A stretch of DNA of 64,000 nt from a virus, in the IMG/VR virus record IMGVR_UViG_3300022744_000028, positions 1 to 64,000 of that record. One strand, 5' to 3'. Below are positions 49,505 through 56,739 of this stretch, one piece after another. The first letter of the stretch is position 1. The number at the start of each line of letters is the position of its first letter. Both the position numbers and the translations under genes were made by a program. The notes beneath the pieces are model-generated. The model was given only the letters and a program-made list of their open reading frames with translations. It was not told where the DNA came from and ran no database searches.

Positions 49505-49719
49505 TCTTTAACTCCGAAGTGTTTCTTAATCTCATCGCGATAGTCTAGCCAGCCCATATAGTAGTCTGGACTTACATAATCAAGAGTTAGTTCAGCACAT
49601 TGCTTGATGATTAATTCCGCGAACTTTTCCAAATACCAAGAAGGAACGTCCACATAATGCTTGGTGTTTCCGATAATAGTAGCCCGTTCGGCAAGTTCTC
49701 GAATTCGTTCATTCATCAT
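49501..49719 (-). CDS. HFG-family paralogue, 72 residues
   Basis: MMNERIRELAERATIIGNTK then YLEKFAELIIKQCAELTLDY and KKHFGVKE. A typical full member: a MNERIxEL head, a variable 15-20 residue loop, the FAELIIxxC helix and an HFGV end. Coupled to the 56-residue gene by an ATGA overlap. Confidence 0.7.
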   Translation of the reverse strand: MMNERIRELAERATIIGNTKHYVDVPSWYLEKFAELIIKQCAELTLDYVSPDYYMGWLDYRDEIKKHFGVKE

Positions 49720-49886
49720 TTTCTCCCGTTACTCGGAGTCCAATTACGCATACGAATATAGTATTCATCCATCTTTCTCTTCTCCTCTTCAGGTGTCAAG
49801 TCCCTTAACCCACGCCCGCGTACACGAGTAAAACTGGATGAATTACCATTTCGCCTGAAATCACTATATGCTGCACGAAAACTCAT
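49716..49886 (-). CDS. Hypothetical basic protein, 56 residues
   Basis: MSFRAAYSDFRRNGNSSSFT then RVRGRGLRDLTPEEEKRKMD, arginine-rich at the front and helical later. Starts on the base shared with the upstream stop and ends in an ATGA overlap. The continuous overlap chain supports it. Function unknown. Confidence 0.6.
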   Translation of the reverse strand: MSFRAAYSDFRRNGNSSSFTRVRGRGLRDLTPEEEKRKMDEYYIRMRNWTPSNGRK

Positions 49887-50164
49887 CACTCAACTCCGAA
49901 ATGTTGTTTGATCATGTTATTAGCATCAATAACCGCATCGTGGTAACCGAATTCATAGTCGTTCCACTCGCTATCGTCTTCACACAATGATTCCTTTTGT
50001 GCTTCTACGATACTGGCGCATTCCATAACAATCAACTCGGCGAACTTGTCTAATTGTTCTTGCGTAATAGCATATCGACCATCTAAAAATGAATCATTGG
50101 GATTATGAATTTTTGTATAGCCTCCAGCCTGCCACAAAAGTTCGTCAATTCGCTCGTTCATCAT
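49886..50164 (-). CDS. HFG-family paralogue, 92 residues
   Basis: From ATG 50164 (overlapping the membrane-protein stop). MMNERIDELLWQAGGYTKIH, then QLDKFAELIVMECASIVEAQ and NNMIKQHFGVE. It has a longer acidic insert (KESLCEDDSEWNDYEFGYHD) between the helix and the end than other members. Confidence 0.68.
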   Translation of the reverse strand: MMNERIDELLWQAGGYTKIHNPNDSFLDGRYAITQEQLDKFAELIVMECASIVEAQKESLCEDDSEWNDYEFGYHDAVIDANNMIKQHFGVE

Positions 50165-50337
50165 TTTCTTTGTTCCTGCAATCTTAGATACCACCCGATT
50201 AGGTAACAAATGCCAAGAGCCGGCAGCAACATCGGCCAGTCATACCACTTCTCCTTGCGGAACTTCTCGCCCATAAGGTGTAGAAACCACCAAACACTTA
50301 TTGCAGTGTAGAGTAAGATACCGAATATCCAGATCAT
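50161..50337 (-). CDS. Small two-helix membrane protein, 58 residues
   Basis: MIWIFGILLYTAISVWWFLH and MLLPALGICYLIGWYLRL are two membrane helices separated by a basic loop (GEKFRKEKWYDW). Its start and stop overlap both neighbours. An inner-membrane topology with the basic loop in the cytoplasm is likely. Function unknown. Confidence 0.6.
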   Translation of the reverse strand: MIWIFGILLYTAISVWWFLHLMGEKFRKEKWYDWPMLLPALGICYLIGWYLRLQEQRK

Positions 50338-50573
50338 TTTGTGTCCCTGAAATGCTTCTCAACCTGCTTGCAGGCAACATACAACACGTCTTCCGGATCT
50401 GGTCCTTCCAATTCAGCCATATCTGCATTAGCCACGATATCCAAGCATTCGCCGATAATCAATTCTGCAAACTTTTCAAGCGATTGCAGCCTCTCATGCT
50501 GTTCACCAGGTGGTTGCCATTTGTGAATAAAGCCGTTTTGCTCGGCAATTTCAACAATTCGTTTGTTCATCAC
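50334..50573 (-). CDS. HFG-family paralogue, 79 residues, altered end
   Basis: MMNKRIVEIAEQNGFIHKWQ, then SLEKFAELIIGECLDIVANA and VEKHFRDTK. The terminal HFG is HFR here, the only member with that change. Confidence 0.67.
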   Translation of the reverse strand: MMNKRIVEIAEQNGFIHKWQPPGEQHERLQSLEKFAELIIGECLDIVANADMAELEGPDPEDVLYVACKQVEKHFRDTK

Positions 50574-50779
50574 TTGACTCCCAGCACACTACGGATTTCC
50601 TCAGCCTTCCACTCAGACCCTTGCTTGAACACATTGCTGAACCAGTAACAAAGCCGCTCAGGCGTCATTCGGTCCAACTCATCCTTGAAAATCAACACCT
50701 GAGTGCGCGACAGATCGCCATACCAACTGATACACAGATCACCATGTTGACTGATCGTATAACAATGCTTGCTACTCAT
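50570..50779 (-). CDS. Hypothetical protein, 69 residues
   Basis: MSSKHCYTISQHGDLCISWY then GDLSRTQVLIFKDELDRMTP starts with beta strands and continues with a helix; ends AEEIRSVLGVK. The layout (short beta hairpin, then helix) suggests a compact soluble fold. It overlaps both neighbours by four bases. Not recognised. Confidence 0.62.
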   Translation of the reverse strand: MSSKHCYTISQHGDLCISWYGDLSRTQVLIFKDELDRMTPERLCYWFSNVFKQGSEWKAEEIRSVLGVK

Positions 50780-51117
50780 ACATTCATCCCCGCTGCTCTC
50801 ACAATAGCCATACGCGTTGCTGATTGTGGATCACCCATATGCGTCAGATCATTGTAATACTCAATACAGTATGCAATCACCGAATTTGGCTTAACATAGC
50901 TCGCATATACCGCTTCACCCTCATCATCGGCGTGATACACTTCCATTTTCAGTGCAACAGCAAGCTGGAACGCATCCGCATCGCTTGTTATTGGATTCCA
51001 CCAACATAACCGCTTACAATCCCACAGACGTCCATCATCAGCCTTTGAGTGTTCGCCACCTGGATGCTCAAGTCCAATTGCTTTTGCAGCCTTCAATATT
51101 AGCTCTTTGTACATCAC
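50776..51117 (-). CDS. Hypothetical protein, 113 residues
   Basis: MMYKELILKAAKAIGLEHPG then LWDCKRLCWWNPITSDADAF and QLAVALKMEVYHADDEGEAV. The pattern KELILKAAKAxG ... WNPxxxDADAFxLAVxL is familiar from small phage proteins that lack a function. ATG overlaps the upstream stop by four bases. Confidence 0.65.
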   Translation of the reverse strand: MMYKELILKAAKAIGLEHPGGEHSKADDGRLWDCKRLCWWNPITSDADAFQLAVALKMEVYHADDEGEAVYASYVKPNSVIAYCIEYYNDLTHMGDPQSATRMAIVRAAGMNV

Positions 51118-51344
51118 TTAATTCCGAAATGGTTTAAAATCGTGAAATTGTAACTTTCCCCATCAATATGACAAGGATTGTTCTCTTCACTATCAATTCG
51201 AGCACATTCCCGAACGATTAGTTCGGCGAACTTTGCCTTAAAGATTGTAGCTTTGTTGGGGTTATCTGGATTAGCCCAGTCCCACGTTGCGTCGACATAC
51301 TCCCAAGCTCGTTTTTCGAGTTCGTCGATTAGCTGTTCGTTCAT
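51114..51344 (-). CDS. HFG-family paralogue, 76 residues
   Basis: From ATG 51344 (site TGGAGAGCAGAG). MNEQLIDELEKRAWEYVDAT, then FKAKFAELIVRECARIDSEE and LNHFGIK. First gene after the zinc-finger/fibre group. Confidence 0.68.
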   Translation of the reverse strand: MNEQLIDELEKRAWEYVDATWDWANPDNPNKATIFKAKFAELIVRECARIDSEENNPCHIDGESYNFTILNHFGIK

Positions 51345-51408
51345 CTCTGCTCTCCATTTGGTCATGCATTGATTATACAATAGACCAAACAGATGAGCAA
51401 TGTGGCTA

Positions 51409-51570
51409 TTATGGGGCGGTCCACTTCCCTAGCGGACATTTCGCGTTGCTCAGTGCCGCCTTTGCATGAACAATGCATCCACATGCCTTGCACATCTGGA
51501 TTATCTTAATTAACTGATCGCAGCTCTTACACTGATCAATTCGTTGTTGGTACTGTGTTCGATTGTCCAC
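51409..51570 (-). CDS. Small zinc-finger protein (CxxC...CxxCGC...CPLGKW)
   Basis: 53 residues from GTG 51570 (site AGGTG, five bases before), overlapping the end of the upstream gene. RIDQCKSCDQLIKIIQMCKA then CGCIVHAKAALSNAKCPLGK and W. Small proteins with this exact spacing occur next to fibre genes in T4-superfamily and cyanophage genomes. Four to six cysteines would bind zinc. Role unknown. The stop lies in a GGCTATTATGG copy of the 48 kb repeat motif. Confidence 0.7.
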   Translation of the reverse strand: MDNRTQYQQRIDQCKSCDQLIKIIQMCKACGCIVHAKAALSNAKCPLGKWTAP

Positions 51571-51919
51571 TCAACACCTCATTAACAATTGCAATAATTG
51601 CTTGCTTTTGCATTTCTGCTTGCGCTAGCAGCTGCTCTTCTGACGTAGCAATTGTGAAATCTATCGACTGATCCGTTTGCTGGACAACTACAGGCGTAAT
51701 TGTTCCAGTTGTGCCGACCTGAACATCTGCCACTTCCATCATCGACTCTCTCCACTGAGGAATCGGCGCATACTGATTAATTACATTTTCCAATGGCTCA
51801 CCAACATATGGCATCCTTGTACCAATTGTATATTCCTGATATCCATCTGCAGTATACTTGACCAACATCGCATTTGCTGCCTTGTTGACGTCCAAAATTT
51901 GATAATTGAATTCTATCAT
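51536..51919 (-). CDS. Fibre-associated hypothetical protein, 127 residues
   Basis: MIEFNYQILDVNKAANAMLV then KYTADGYQEYTIGTRMPYVG followed by EPLENVINQYAPIPQW is a pattern seen directly after fibre/adhesin genes in related phages. The C-terminal 45 residues are a Gln/Ala-rich helix (EEQLLAQAEMQKQAIIAIVN). It may be a fibre chaperone or attachment protein. It lies one base after the adhesin-like gene. Confidence 0.62.
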   Translation of the reverse strand: MIEFNYQILDVNKAANAMLVKYTADGYQEYTIGTRMPYVGEPLENVINQYAPIPQWRESMMEVADVQVGTTGTITPVVVQQTDQSIDFTIATSEEQLLAQAEMQKQAIIAIVNEVLSGQSNTVPTTN

Positions 51920-51920
51920 T

Positions 51921-52928
51921 TTAATTTATCGCTCCATATCTTGAACCATATGCACCCCATGTGATGTACGCATTTCCATCGATCGCCGCACCACCTGCTC
52001 TACCGTATCCAGCATACCGTGAATCTGTATCAGAATATGCTCCAGTAGTACCTAGTGTACCGTTGTTGCCAGATGCACCCAAACTACCACCAGCACCACC
52101 CTCAGCACCCGTCAATACTGAACTATTACAATCGCTCGTTACGCTAGGAGCAACCGATCCAGCAGGACCAGCCGTCGTCATCCCAGCTGTCGGCGCATCA
52201 TATGATGCCGTCTTTTGCCCAGCTCCAGTACAGTTACCGGTTGCTGAGCCCGCAGTCTGACCATATTGCCACACGTTGAACCCACCACCAGCACCATTTC
52301 CTGCACCACCACCTCCAGGACCACCACAGGAATATGCCATCGTCGGAGGATATGCGCACGATTGTGGAGGTGTGAACAGATAGCGCGCACCACCAGATCC
52401 CCCGCCACCGCCACCACCGCCAATAATCGAATTATTATACACTGTACAGTATGTGCTTACATACATCGCTGGACCACCAGCAGTTGCTAACGTAACATAC
52501 TGTACCGCAGTACATACACCAGCACCAACGAATGCGCGACTACCATCTCCTCTTCCGCCTCTACCAACAATGTTTCCGTTGTTAATAATCGTCAGCCCAC
52601 CAGGAAACGAGCCAGTAACATACAAACCATACGTTCCTGTGCTGGATGCATATATCGATGCATTATTTGTCACTTCAACAGCAACCGATTGGTCCCACCC
52701 TTGCGAAACCAACCAAGGGCGCAAATCAAGATCTGTCATATTGCTATTGATTGCAATAGCAAACTTGTTTGCCTTCCCATATCCATCAGACATACTGATG
52801 GCGCCAGATGGCTTTTGGAATAGCGTACGAACAATGCTACTATTCATGTCAATAGCTGCAGTCGATGAGCGCGCAAGCTCTGTATTAACTTGCGAAAGAG
52901 ATATCGGTCCGGATGCTTGTAATGTCAT
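51921..52928 (-). CDS. Adhesin-like tail fibre tip with glycine-rich motifs
   Basis: 335 residues. The start TLQASGPISLSQVNTELARS then SGAISMSDGYGKAN is the common opening of virion proteins in this superfamily. Residues about 115-320 contain runs such as IIGGGGGGGGSGG, CGGPGGGGAGNGAGGG and GAEGGAGGSLGASGNN, similar to the polyglycine-sandwich adhesins (T2/T6 gp38-like) that bind receptors. Cysteine pairs (CTAVQ, YCT, SCAY, SCGG, NCTG, DCNS) may add disulfides. It stands away from the main structural operon, which would ease exchange between phages. Confidence 0.65.
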   Translation of the reverse strand: MTLQASGPISLSQVNTELARSSTAAIDMNSSIVRTLFQKPSGAISMSDGYGKANKFAIAINSNMTDLDLRPWLVSQGWDQSVAVEVTNNASIYASSTGTYGLYVTGSFPGGLTIINNGNIVGRGGRGDGSRAFVGAGVCTAVQYVTLATAGGPAMYVSTYCTVYNNSIIGGGGGGGGSGGARYLFTPPQSCAYPPTMAYSCGGPGGGGAGNGAGGGFNVWQYGQTAGSATGNCTGAGQKTASYDAPTAGMTTAGPAGSVAPSVTSDCNSSVLTGAEGGAGGSLGASGNNGTLGTTGAYSDTDSRYAGYGRAGGAAIDGNAYITWGAYGSRYGAIN

Positions 52929-52936
52929 GTGACTAT

Positions 52937-53134
52937 TTATTGAGTGTCGCTATGATCAACTCCCAAAGCAATCTTCAGTGCTTGGATATGAACAGGCACT
53001 GGATTTCCAGTCTTCTCTGCTAGCTTTTCGTACTCTTCAATTACAACAGCCGCCACCTCTTGCCAAGACTTTGCGATATTCGCTTCGATAATGTATAAGT
53101 CTTTTAAGCTCTTGATTGTTTCTTGCTCGTTCAT
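52937..53134 (-). CDS. Hypothetical protein, 65 residues
   Basis: MNEQETIKSLKDLYIIEANI then AKSWQEVAAVVIEEYEKLAE, almost entirely helical. It begins in an ATGA overlap with the paralogue upstream and ends nine bases before the adhesin start. Function unknown. Confidence 0.62.
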   Translation of the reverse strand: MNEQETIKSLKDLYIIEANIAKSWQEVAAVVIEEYEKLAEKTGNPVPVHIQALKIALGVDHSDTQ

Positions 53135-53403
53135 TGCTCAATCCCGAAGTGCTTTTTCATTTTGTGTTGTATTACATCGCAGGCAGCTTGACCTTCAGCA
53201 TAGATGTTTTTCATACCAAAGTCCGTTTCCTCCATACGATACCGTTCATATTGAAACGACAGGTCTTCGCACAATGACGCACATTCTTTGATGATCAGCT
53301 CCGTAAACTTCTCCACATACTCTGGTGGCCAGTAGTAATTACCAGCGATGAACTCACTGGTGCTCGTAGCATCTATCATAATGTCATGTAGTCGCTTGTT
53401 CAT
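53131..53403 (-). CDS. HFG-family paralogue, 90 residues
   Basis: MNKRLHDIMIDATSTSEFIA, then YVEKFTELIIKECASLCEDL and MKKHFGIEQ. It has FTELII in place of FAELII and a longer charged insert before the end. Confidence 0.68.
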   Translation of the reverse strand: MNKRLHDIMIDATSTSEFIAGNYYWPPEYVEKFTELIIKECASLCEDLSFQYERYRMEETDFGMKNIYAEGQAACDVIQHKMKKHFGIEQ

Positions 53404-53531
53404 CAGAATCCTCTTTGACCTTCGTCATCATTCTCTAGATGGTGGAATTCAATCAGCATTTCCTCGAAATCATCAAGCAAATCGCGATCACCATAGTCAT
53501 CATAATCAGCTAGGTTCACTTGCTTGTTCAT
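53403..53531 (-). CDS. Hypothetical acidic protein, start uncertain
   Basis: 42 residues from ATG 53531: MNKQVNLADYDDYGDRDLLD then DFEEMLIEFHHLENDDEGQR, strongly acidic. Longer starts at 53540 and 53585 are in frame but would overlap the 59-residue gene more deeply. The short version overlaps it by 26 bp, closer to the style of this operon. Function unknown. Confidence 0.5.
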   Translation of the reverse strand: MNKQVNLADYDDYGDRDLLDDFEEMLIEFHHLENDDEGQRGF

Positions 53532-53685
53532 GTGCTGCATCCGCTCCAGGATCAGCGTTCTTAGTGTATGTGTAGAGTTTGACATAGTACTTAAATTCCT
53601 TTGGTTGTTGTTCTGGGTCTGGCAAATCATCACCGTAGTGCGCTACTAGCTCATTCCATAGATTGTTTAATGATTCAATATCCAT
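53506..53685 (-). CDS. Hypothetical protein, 59 residues
   Basis: MDIESLNNLWNELVAHYGDD then LPDPEQQPKEFKYYVKLYTY, preceded by the strong site GAGGAGCTAACGTCC. Acidic N-terminus, aromatic middle, flexible Ala-rich end. It overlaps the gene upstream by 11 bp. The strong ribosome site makes this frame more credible than the competing frame through 53531-53633. Confidence 0.62.
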   Translation of the reverse strand: MDIESLNNLWNELVAHYGDDLPDPEQQPKEFKYYVKLYTYTKNADPGADAAHEQASEPS

Positions 53686-53998
53686 GGACGTTAGCTCCTC
53701 GTATCAGCAATTCAGCAGCCTCGCGCATATAACGCTTCTGCGGCGTGTCATCCAATCCCTGATCGTTGATCGCTCCATAATACGCTAGCTTTTCTGCCAA
53801 GTCAATAGCATACTGGCGCGACCTGTCTGTAGTAGATTTCGTGGGTTCGTTCATCCAAGTATTAAATGTGTCACACTCAAATCGTGGACAATCGCCGCCA
53901 CAGTGGATACATTCGCCCTTTGGCTGCTCTGGTTGTGCTGCATTGAATCCATCTTGGTAGCCAGCTTCATAGCCGACTGAGTATTCTTCTGTCGCCAT
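53675..53998 (-). CDS. Hypothetical protein with cysteine motif, 107 residues
   Basis: From ATG 53998, overlapping the upstream stop. MATEEYSVGYEAGYQDGFNA resembles the YxxGYxxGxxA element of other small phage proteins. CIHCGGDCPRFEC may bind zinc. The C-terminal half (TDRSRQYAIDLAEKLAYYGA) is helical. Function unknown. Confidence 0.62.
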   Translation of the reverse strand: MATEEYSVGYEAGYQDGFNAAQPEQPKGECIHCGGDCPRFECDTFNTWMNEPTKSTTDRSRQYAIDLAEKLAYYGAINDQGLDDTPQKRYMREAAELLIRGANVHGY

Positions 53999-54000
53999 AC

Positions 54001-54210
54001 TCAATTCCCAGCATAGACGGAGATGTACTTCTCACCAACTGTCCAATCACACAACTCACCACAATCTTCCGTCCCGTCAATTGTCCCTAGCGACGGACTA
54101 CCAAGATAGCCAGTGGATCCTGATGCTCCATGACAATAGAATACTTCCAAGTCACCATGACCAGCATATTGCAGCTCTTGCAATCGTGTAATAAATTCGT
54201 TTAGTTTCAT
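54001..54210 (-). CDS. Hypothetical protein, 69 residues
   Basis: MKLNEFITRLQELQYAGHGD then LEVFYCHGASGSTGYLGSPS, then acidic, with ELCDWTVGEKYISVYAGN. The opening matches a common short family in which a helix LNEFITRLQEL precedes a GDLEVxY strand, as in the protein at 44945-45169. ATGA overlaps on both sides. Function unknown. Confidence 0.65.
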   Translation of the reverse strand: MKLNEFITRLQELQYAGHGDLEVFYCHGASGSTGYLGSPSLGTIDGTEDCGELCDWTVGEKYISVYAGN

Positions 54211-54410
54211 TCCTCAACTCCGAAATGTTCCATTATGTTGTTCATAATAGTCCTGTATGGCTCATGCGCAATCATCTTTGGACTGGGATCGCTGTTGAGA
54301 ACAACATCAATACATTCCTGAATCACTTGTTCAGCAATGCTATAGTGCTCATCCTCGGGAATGATGCCCATACTCACAATCATCTCTCGCAATTTAGGAT
54401 TTGGTGTCAT
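54207..54410 (-). CDS. HFG-family paralogue, 67 residues
   Basis: From ATG 54410, sharing one base with the upstream stop. MTPNPKLREMIVSMGIIPED, then SIAEQVIQECIDVVLNSDPS and NNIMEHFGVEE. The FAELII helix is changed to IAEQVIQEC, and the head uses MTPxxxLREM in place of MNERI. Confidence 0.66.
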   Translation of the reverse strand: MTPNPKLREMIVSMGIIPEDEHYSIAEQVIQECIDVVLNSDPSPKMIAHEPYRTIMNNIMEHFGVEE

Positions 54411-54616
54411 TATCCAATCCTTTCGGCAGTATGAGTAATGCCATTTGGTGAACGGTGTTCGCGAATATGATACCAATGGCCGTCAACTTTTTCTATCCAT
54501 TTCATCATACACGGACATTCTGGCTCTCCATTTCGTGGTCCCATGCAACCACAAGCGTTGGAAATAGGAGCAGGTTTACTCAGCCATTGGCGAATAGCAA
54601 TTTGTTCGTTAGTCAT
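54410..54616 (-). CDS. Hypothetical cysteine-bearing protein, 68 residues
   Basis: MTNEQIAIRQWLSKPAPISN then ACGCMGPRNGEPECPCMMKW. CGC and CPC may form a small metal site or disulfides. Second half: VDGHWYHIREHRSPNG, basic and aromatic. Overlaps both neighbours. Function unknown. Confidence 0.6.
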   Translation of the reverse strand: MTNEQIAIRQWLSKPAPISNACGCMGPRNGEPECPCMMKWIEKVDGHWYHIREHRSPNGITHTAERIG

Positions 54617-54837
54617 TCCGTCACTCCAAAGTGTTCTTTGATATCAGCGATGATCGAGTCTGTGATGGTAACCTCTTGTTCACATCTGCAGCCACACTTA
54701 CACGGCTCCACAATCTCAATACATTCCTGAATGATTAACTGTGCGAACTTTTCGTGATCGAAGTTCGTCTCTGCATGATCGACGTGGAAGGTATATGATA
54801 CGCACTGCTTTGCAAGATTGTATATGCGCTCATTCAT
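54613..54837 (-). CDS. HFG-family paralogue with CxCxC insert, 74 residues
   Basis: MNERIYNLAKQCVSYTFHVD, then HEKFAQLIIQECIEIVEPCK and DIKEHFGVTE. The insert PCKCGCRCEQE is unique to this member and could bind a metal. Confidence 0.68.
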   Translation of the reverse strand: MNERIYNLAKQCVSYTFHVDHAETNFDHEKFAQLIIQECIEIVEPCKCGCRCEQEVTITDSIIADIKEHFGVTE

Positions 54838-55012
54838 CTACAGGCTCCGTAACCAAGCTGATCACTTCATCAGCACCGATGATTCTGTACGTCAGTGCCA
54901 TATTGGCATACTCGCCAGCAATCTTGCCAGCCCATTGGTCTGCGTTCATGTTGAGACTGTTGTCGTCCGGAACAGTAACACGAATCTTAACAGTGATGTC
55001 GAATTGTTTCAT
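54830..55012 (-). CDS. Hypothetical protein, 60 residues
   Basis: MKQFDITVKIRVTVPDDNSL then NMNADQWAGKIAGEYANMAL, an acidic alpha/beta protein ending SLVTEPVDE. Preceded by GGGGAATGAA. Overlaps the next gene by eight bases. Function unknown. Confidence 0.62.
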   Translation of the reverse strand: MKQFDITVKIRVTVPDDNSLNMNADQWAGKIAGEYANMALTYRIIGADEVISLVTEPVDE

Positions 55013-55062
55013 TTCATTCCCCAGTTCTTATACCATGTGACCAACCAGATGATACCGAGCAG

Positions 55063-55158
55063 CTACCACATAGCAGGAGCCATCGCACCATCAAATAATG
55101 CAATACATCCTATCAGCAACACGATCAAGCCAGCAACTGCTGTACCGAAACTTCCCAT
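55063..55158 (-). CDS. Small membrane peptide, possibly cut by an in-frame amber codon
   Basis: 31 residues, MGSFGTAVAGLIVLLIGCIA then LFDGAMAPAMW, one membrane helix, behind ACAGGAGTATCGT. Directly after the TAG the same frame continues LLGIIWLVTWYKNWGMK, a second hydrophobic segment, to a TGA overlapping the next start (ATGAAATGA). The original protein may have had two helices; a stop mutation or amber reading are both possible. Confidence 0.5.
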   Translation of the reverse strand: MGSFGTAVAGLIVLLIGCIALFDGAMAPAMW

Positions 55159-55218
55159 ACGATACTCCTGTTGTCTATGTGTATATTATAACACAAACAG
55201 GACTTTTGGCAACTAGGT

Positions 55219-55395
55219 CTAAAGTGTTGTTATTTTTGTAGTATATGATACTACTTTTCGCAGCGTCTTGTTGTAGCGAAATAACCATACAAAGTTGCGG
55301 ATTCGTAGTATAAATCCGAAATTGTACTTATCCGATAGCGGATAGAAGTTCAATCCTTGATTGATATACTCACCTTCTTTTCTAATGTGTATCAT
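55219..55395 (-). CDS. Hypothetical basic protein, 58 residues
   Basis: MIHIRKEGEYINQGLNFYPL then SDKYNFGFILRIRNFVWLFR, basic and aromatic. The start overlaps the upstream stop (ATGA). It ends a run of overlapping genes; a gap of 60 bp to the next gene follows. Function unknown. Confidence 0.58.
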   Translation of the reverse strand: MIHIRKEGEYINQGLNFYPLSDKYNFGFILRIRNFVWLFRYNKTLRKVVSYTTKITTL

Positions 55396-55703
55396 TTGCG
55401 ATTCCTTGCACCATCGATATTGAATTCATACAACAATTCGTGTGCGAGTAGCACACCTTCGTCCGAATCGCTCCTATGGCATATGTCAGCACACTCACTA
55501 ACAATCATGTATTCAAACTTCGTCAGGATATTCAACAACGCAGCATCAACATCCAGCCCATACACATCGTTGCGGATGAAATGTTGGATTTCATCTCTTG
55601 CAACTGTTTGTGAGAAGTCGACTCTTGCGATATCGTGTCTTGTGATATTCATATCTGTTTGCCTGTGTGCTTCGTCTAATGCTGATTTGACTTTATCGTT
55701 CAT
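55392..55703 (-). CDS. Distant HFG-family-like protein, 103 residues
   Basis: From ATG 55703, overlapping the DUF551 stop. MNDKVKSALDEAHRQTDMNI then LTKFEYMIVSECADICHRSD. The KFExxIVSECADI helix is like the family core, but the HFG end is missing (NIDGARNRK). The middle is longer and helical. Function unknown. Confidence 0.6.
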   Translation of the reverse strand: MNDKVKSALDEAHRQTDMNITRHDIARVDFSQTVARDEIQHFIRNDVYGLDVDAALLNILTKFEYMIVSECADICHRSDSDEGVLLAHELLYEFNIDGARNRK

Positions 55704-55969
55704 TTCACTTCTTTCGGCGTTGGTAGTTCTGGAATCCTCATCCAATGTGTGTATGGAGCTTCCTCAGAAGGTCCAGGTCCTAACTTCGGACCACCAACAA
55801 TGATGTAGTGTTCATAGAAGTCATTGTGATTATACCACATTCCTTCGAAAATCCAATCGAAGTCGACGCATTCATCATAGTGAATTCCTCTTGGTGGAGT
55901 ATAAACTAACACCAATTCCTCTTCAGGCGGTAATTCCCTCTCTACTGAGATCCATGGATTAGTATGCAT
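55700..55969 (-). CDS. DUF551-like protein
   Basis: 89 residues from ATG 55969, which overlaps the upstream stop (ATGCATACTAA). NPWISVERELPPEEELVLVY at the start and THWMRIPELPTPKEVK at the end are the two halves of DUF551, a small domain of unknown function found in many phages (WISVxxxLPxxxxxVLVY ... WMPLPxPP). The middle, FDWIFEGMWYNHNDFYEH, is aromatic. Confidence 0.8.
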   Translation of the reverse strand: MHTNPWISVERELPPEEELVLVYTPPRGIHYDECVDFDWIFEGMWYNHNDFYEHYIIVGGPKLGPGPSEEAPYTHWMRIPELPTPKEVK

Positions 55970-56267
55970 ATCTTGTATGGTATCTGTGTTTGTAATACAA
56001 TTTGCGAATGTGTAGGAGTACTCGCTTCCACAACGGCTGCGGAATGATCTCACACCATAAGTCGACATATGATTCGCAATGACAATACTTGTCCAGCGCA
56101 CCATAGTAGCACGAAGGACAAGTATCGTTCATGTGCTGGTAGTCTGTATCATCATGCGTGACGAATTCGGCAATCTTTCCGTCATAGATGCATGTTCCAG
56201 ACCAATGGACATCATAATGCATCGTGATGTAATGGAACACCACATCATCGTAGTTGACTTTAATCAT
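55959..56267 (-). CDS. Hypothetical cysteine/histidine-rich protein, 102 residues
   Basis: MIKVNYDDVVFHYITMHYDV then WSGTCIYDGKIAEFVTHDDT. CPSCYYGALDKYCHCESYVD forms a likely zinc site (CxxC ... CxC). Basic C-terminus (RKLYYKHRYHTRYAY). The start overlaps the upstream stop. Function unknown. Confidence 0.62.
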   Translation of the reverse strand: MIKVNYDDVVFHYITMHYDVHWSGTCIYDGKIAEFVTHDDTDYQHMNDTCPSCYYGALDKYCHCESYVDLWCEIIPQPLWKRVLLHIRKLYYKHRYHTRYAY

Positions 56268-56545
56268 TTTAAAATGTCAGCTCCCATTCTAACAATATCA
56301 AACTCGCTGCTCGTGCATGAGCTCCCGTCCATAAACCAACACTTATCCCAGTTTGGCGTATGGAACGTCTCGCTCTCCAGCAGGTCATCTGAATCGGGAC
56401 GATGCATGACGTTCACTACCGTCCCGTTGCGCAGCTGCACAGGATAACCATCGTTGCGATAGTCCTGCCTCATACACCTCATCTTCATCGCGTGTGTGAA
56501 TGAGTTCAGCATGTCTCGGCTAACGAACATAGCAGAATTAATCAT
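56264..56545 (-). CDS. Hypothetical protein, 93 residues
   Basis: From ATG 56545 (site TAGGTGGAGCAC). MINSAMFVSRDMLNSFTHAM then RQDYRNDGYPVQLRNGTVVN. The NDGYPVQLRNGTVVNVMHRP part has beta character. Cysteines at CWFMDGSSC. Overlaps both neighbours by four bases. Not recognised. Confidence 0.6.
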   Translation of the reverse strand: MINSAMFVSRDMLNSFTHAMKMRCMRQDYRNDGYPVQLRNGTVVNVMHRPDSDDLLESETFHTPNWDKCWFMDGSSCTSSEFDIVRMGADILK

Positions 56546-56739
56546 GTGCTCCACCTATAGTGACACATTGGGCATGTGTGTTGATTCTGTCTTCTAACCA
56601 TATCATTGTGTGCGTTTACATCTTTCCCTTGCATCTCGACGATTCTATGATATCCAGCATTCTGGATCTTCACAAGGATTGGATACCACAAGTGGTCTTC
56701 GTACTTCTGAGGAAACCCTCTTATAATTGGTGATGTCAT
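56542..56739 (-). CDS. Hypothetical protein with CxxC end, 65 residues
   Basis: MTSPIIRGFPQKYEDHLWYP then ILVKIQNAGYHRIVEMQGKD and terminal HTCPMCHYRWST. A single CPMCH could pair with another chain to bind zinc. ATGA overlap with the paralogue upstream. Function unknown. Confidence 0.6.
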   Translation of the reverse strand: MTSPIIRGFPQKYEDHLWYPILVKIQNAGYHRIVEMQGKDVNAHNDMVRRQNQHTCPMCHYRWST

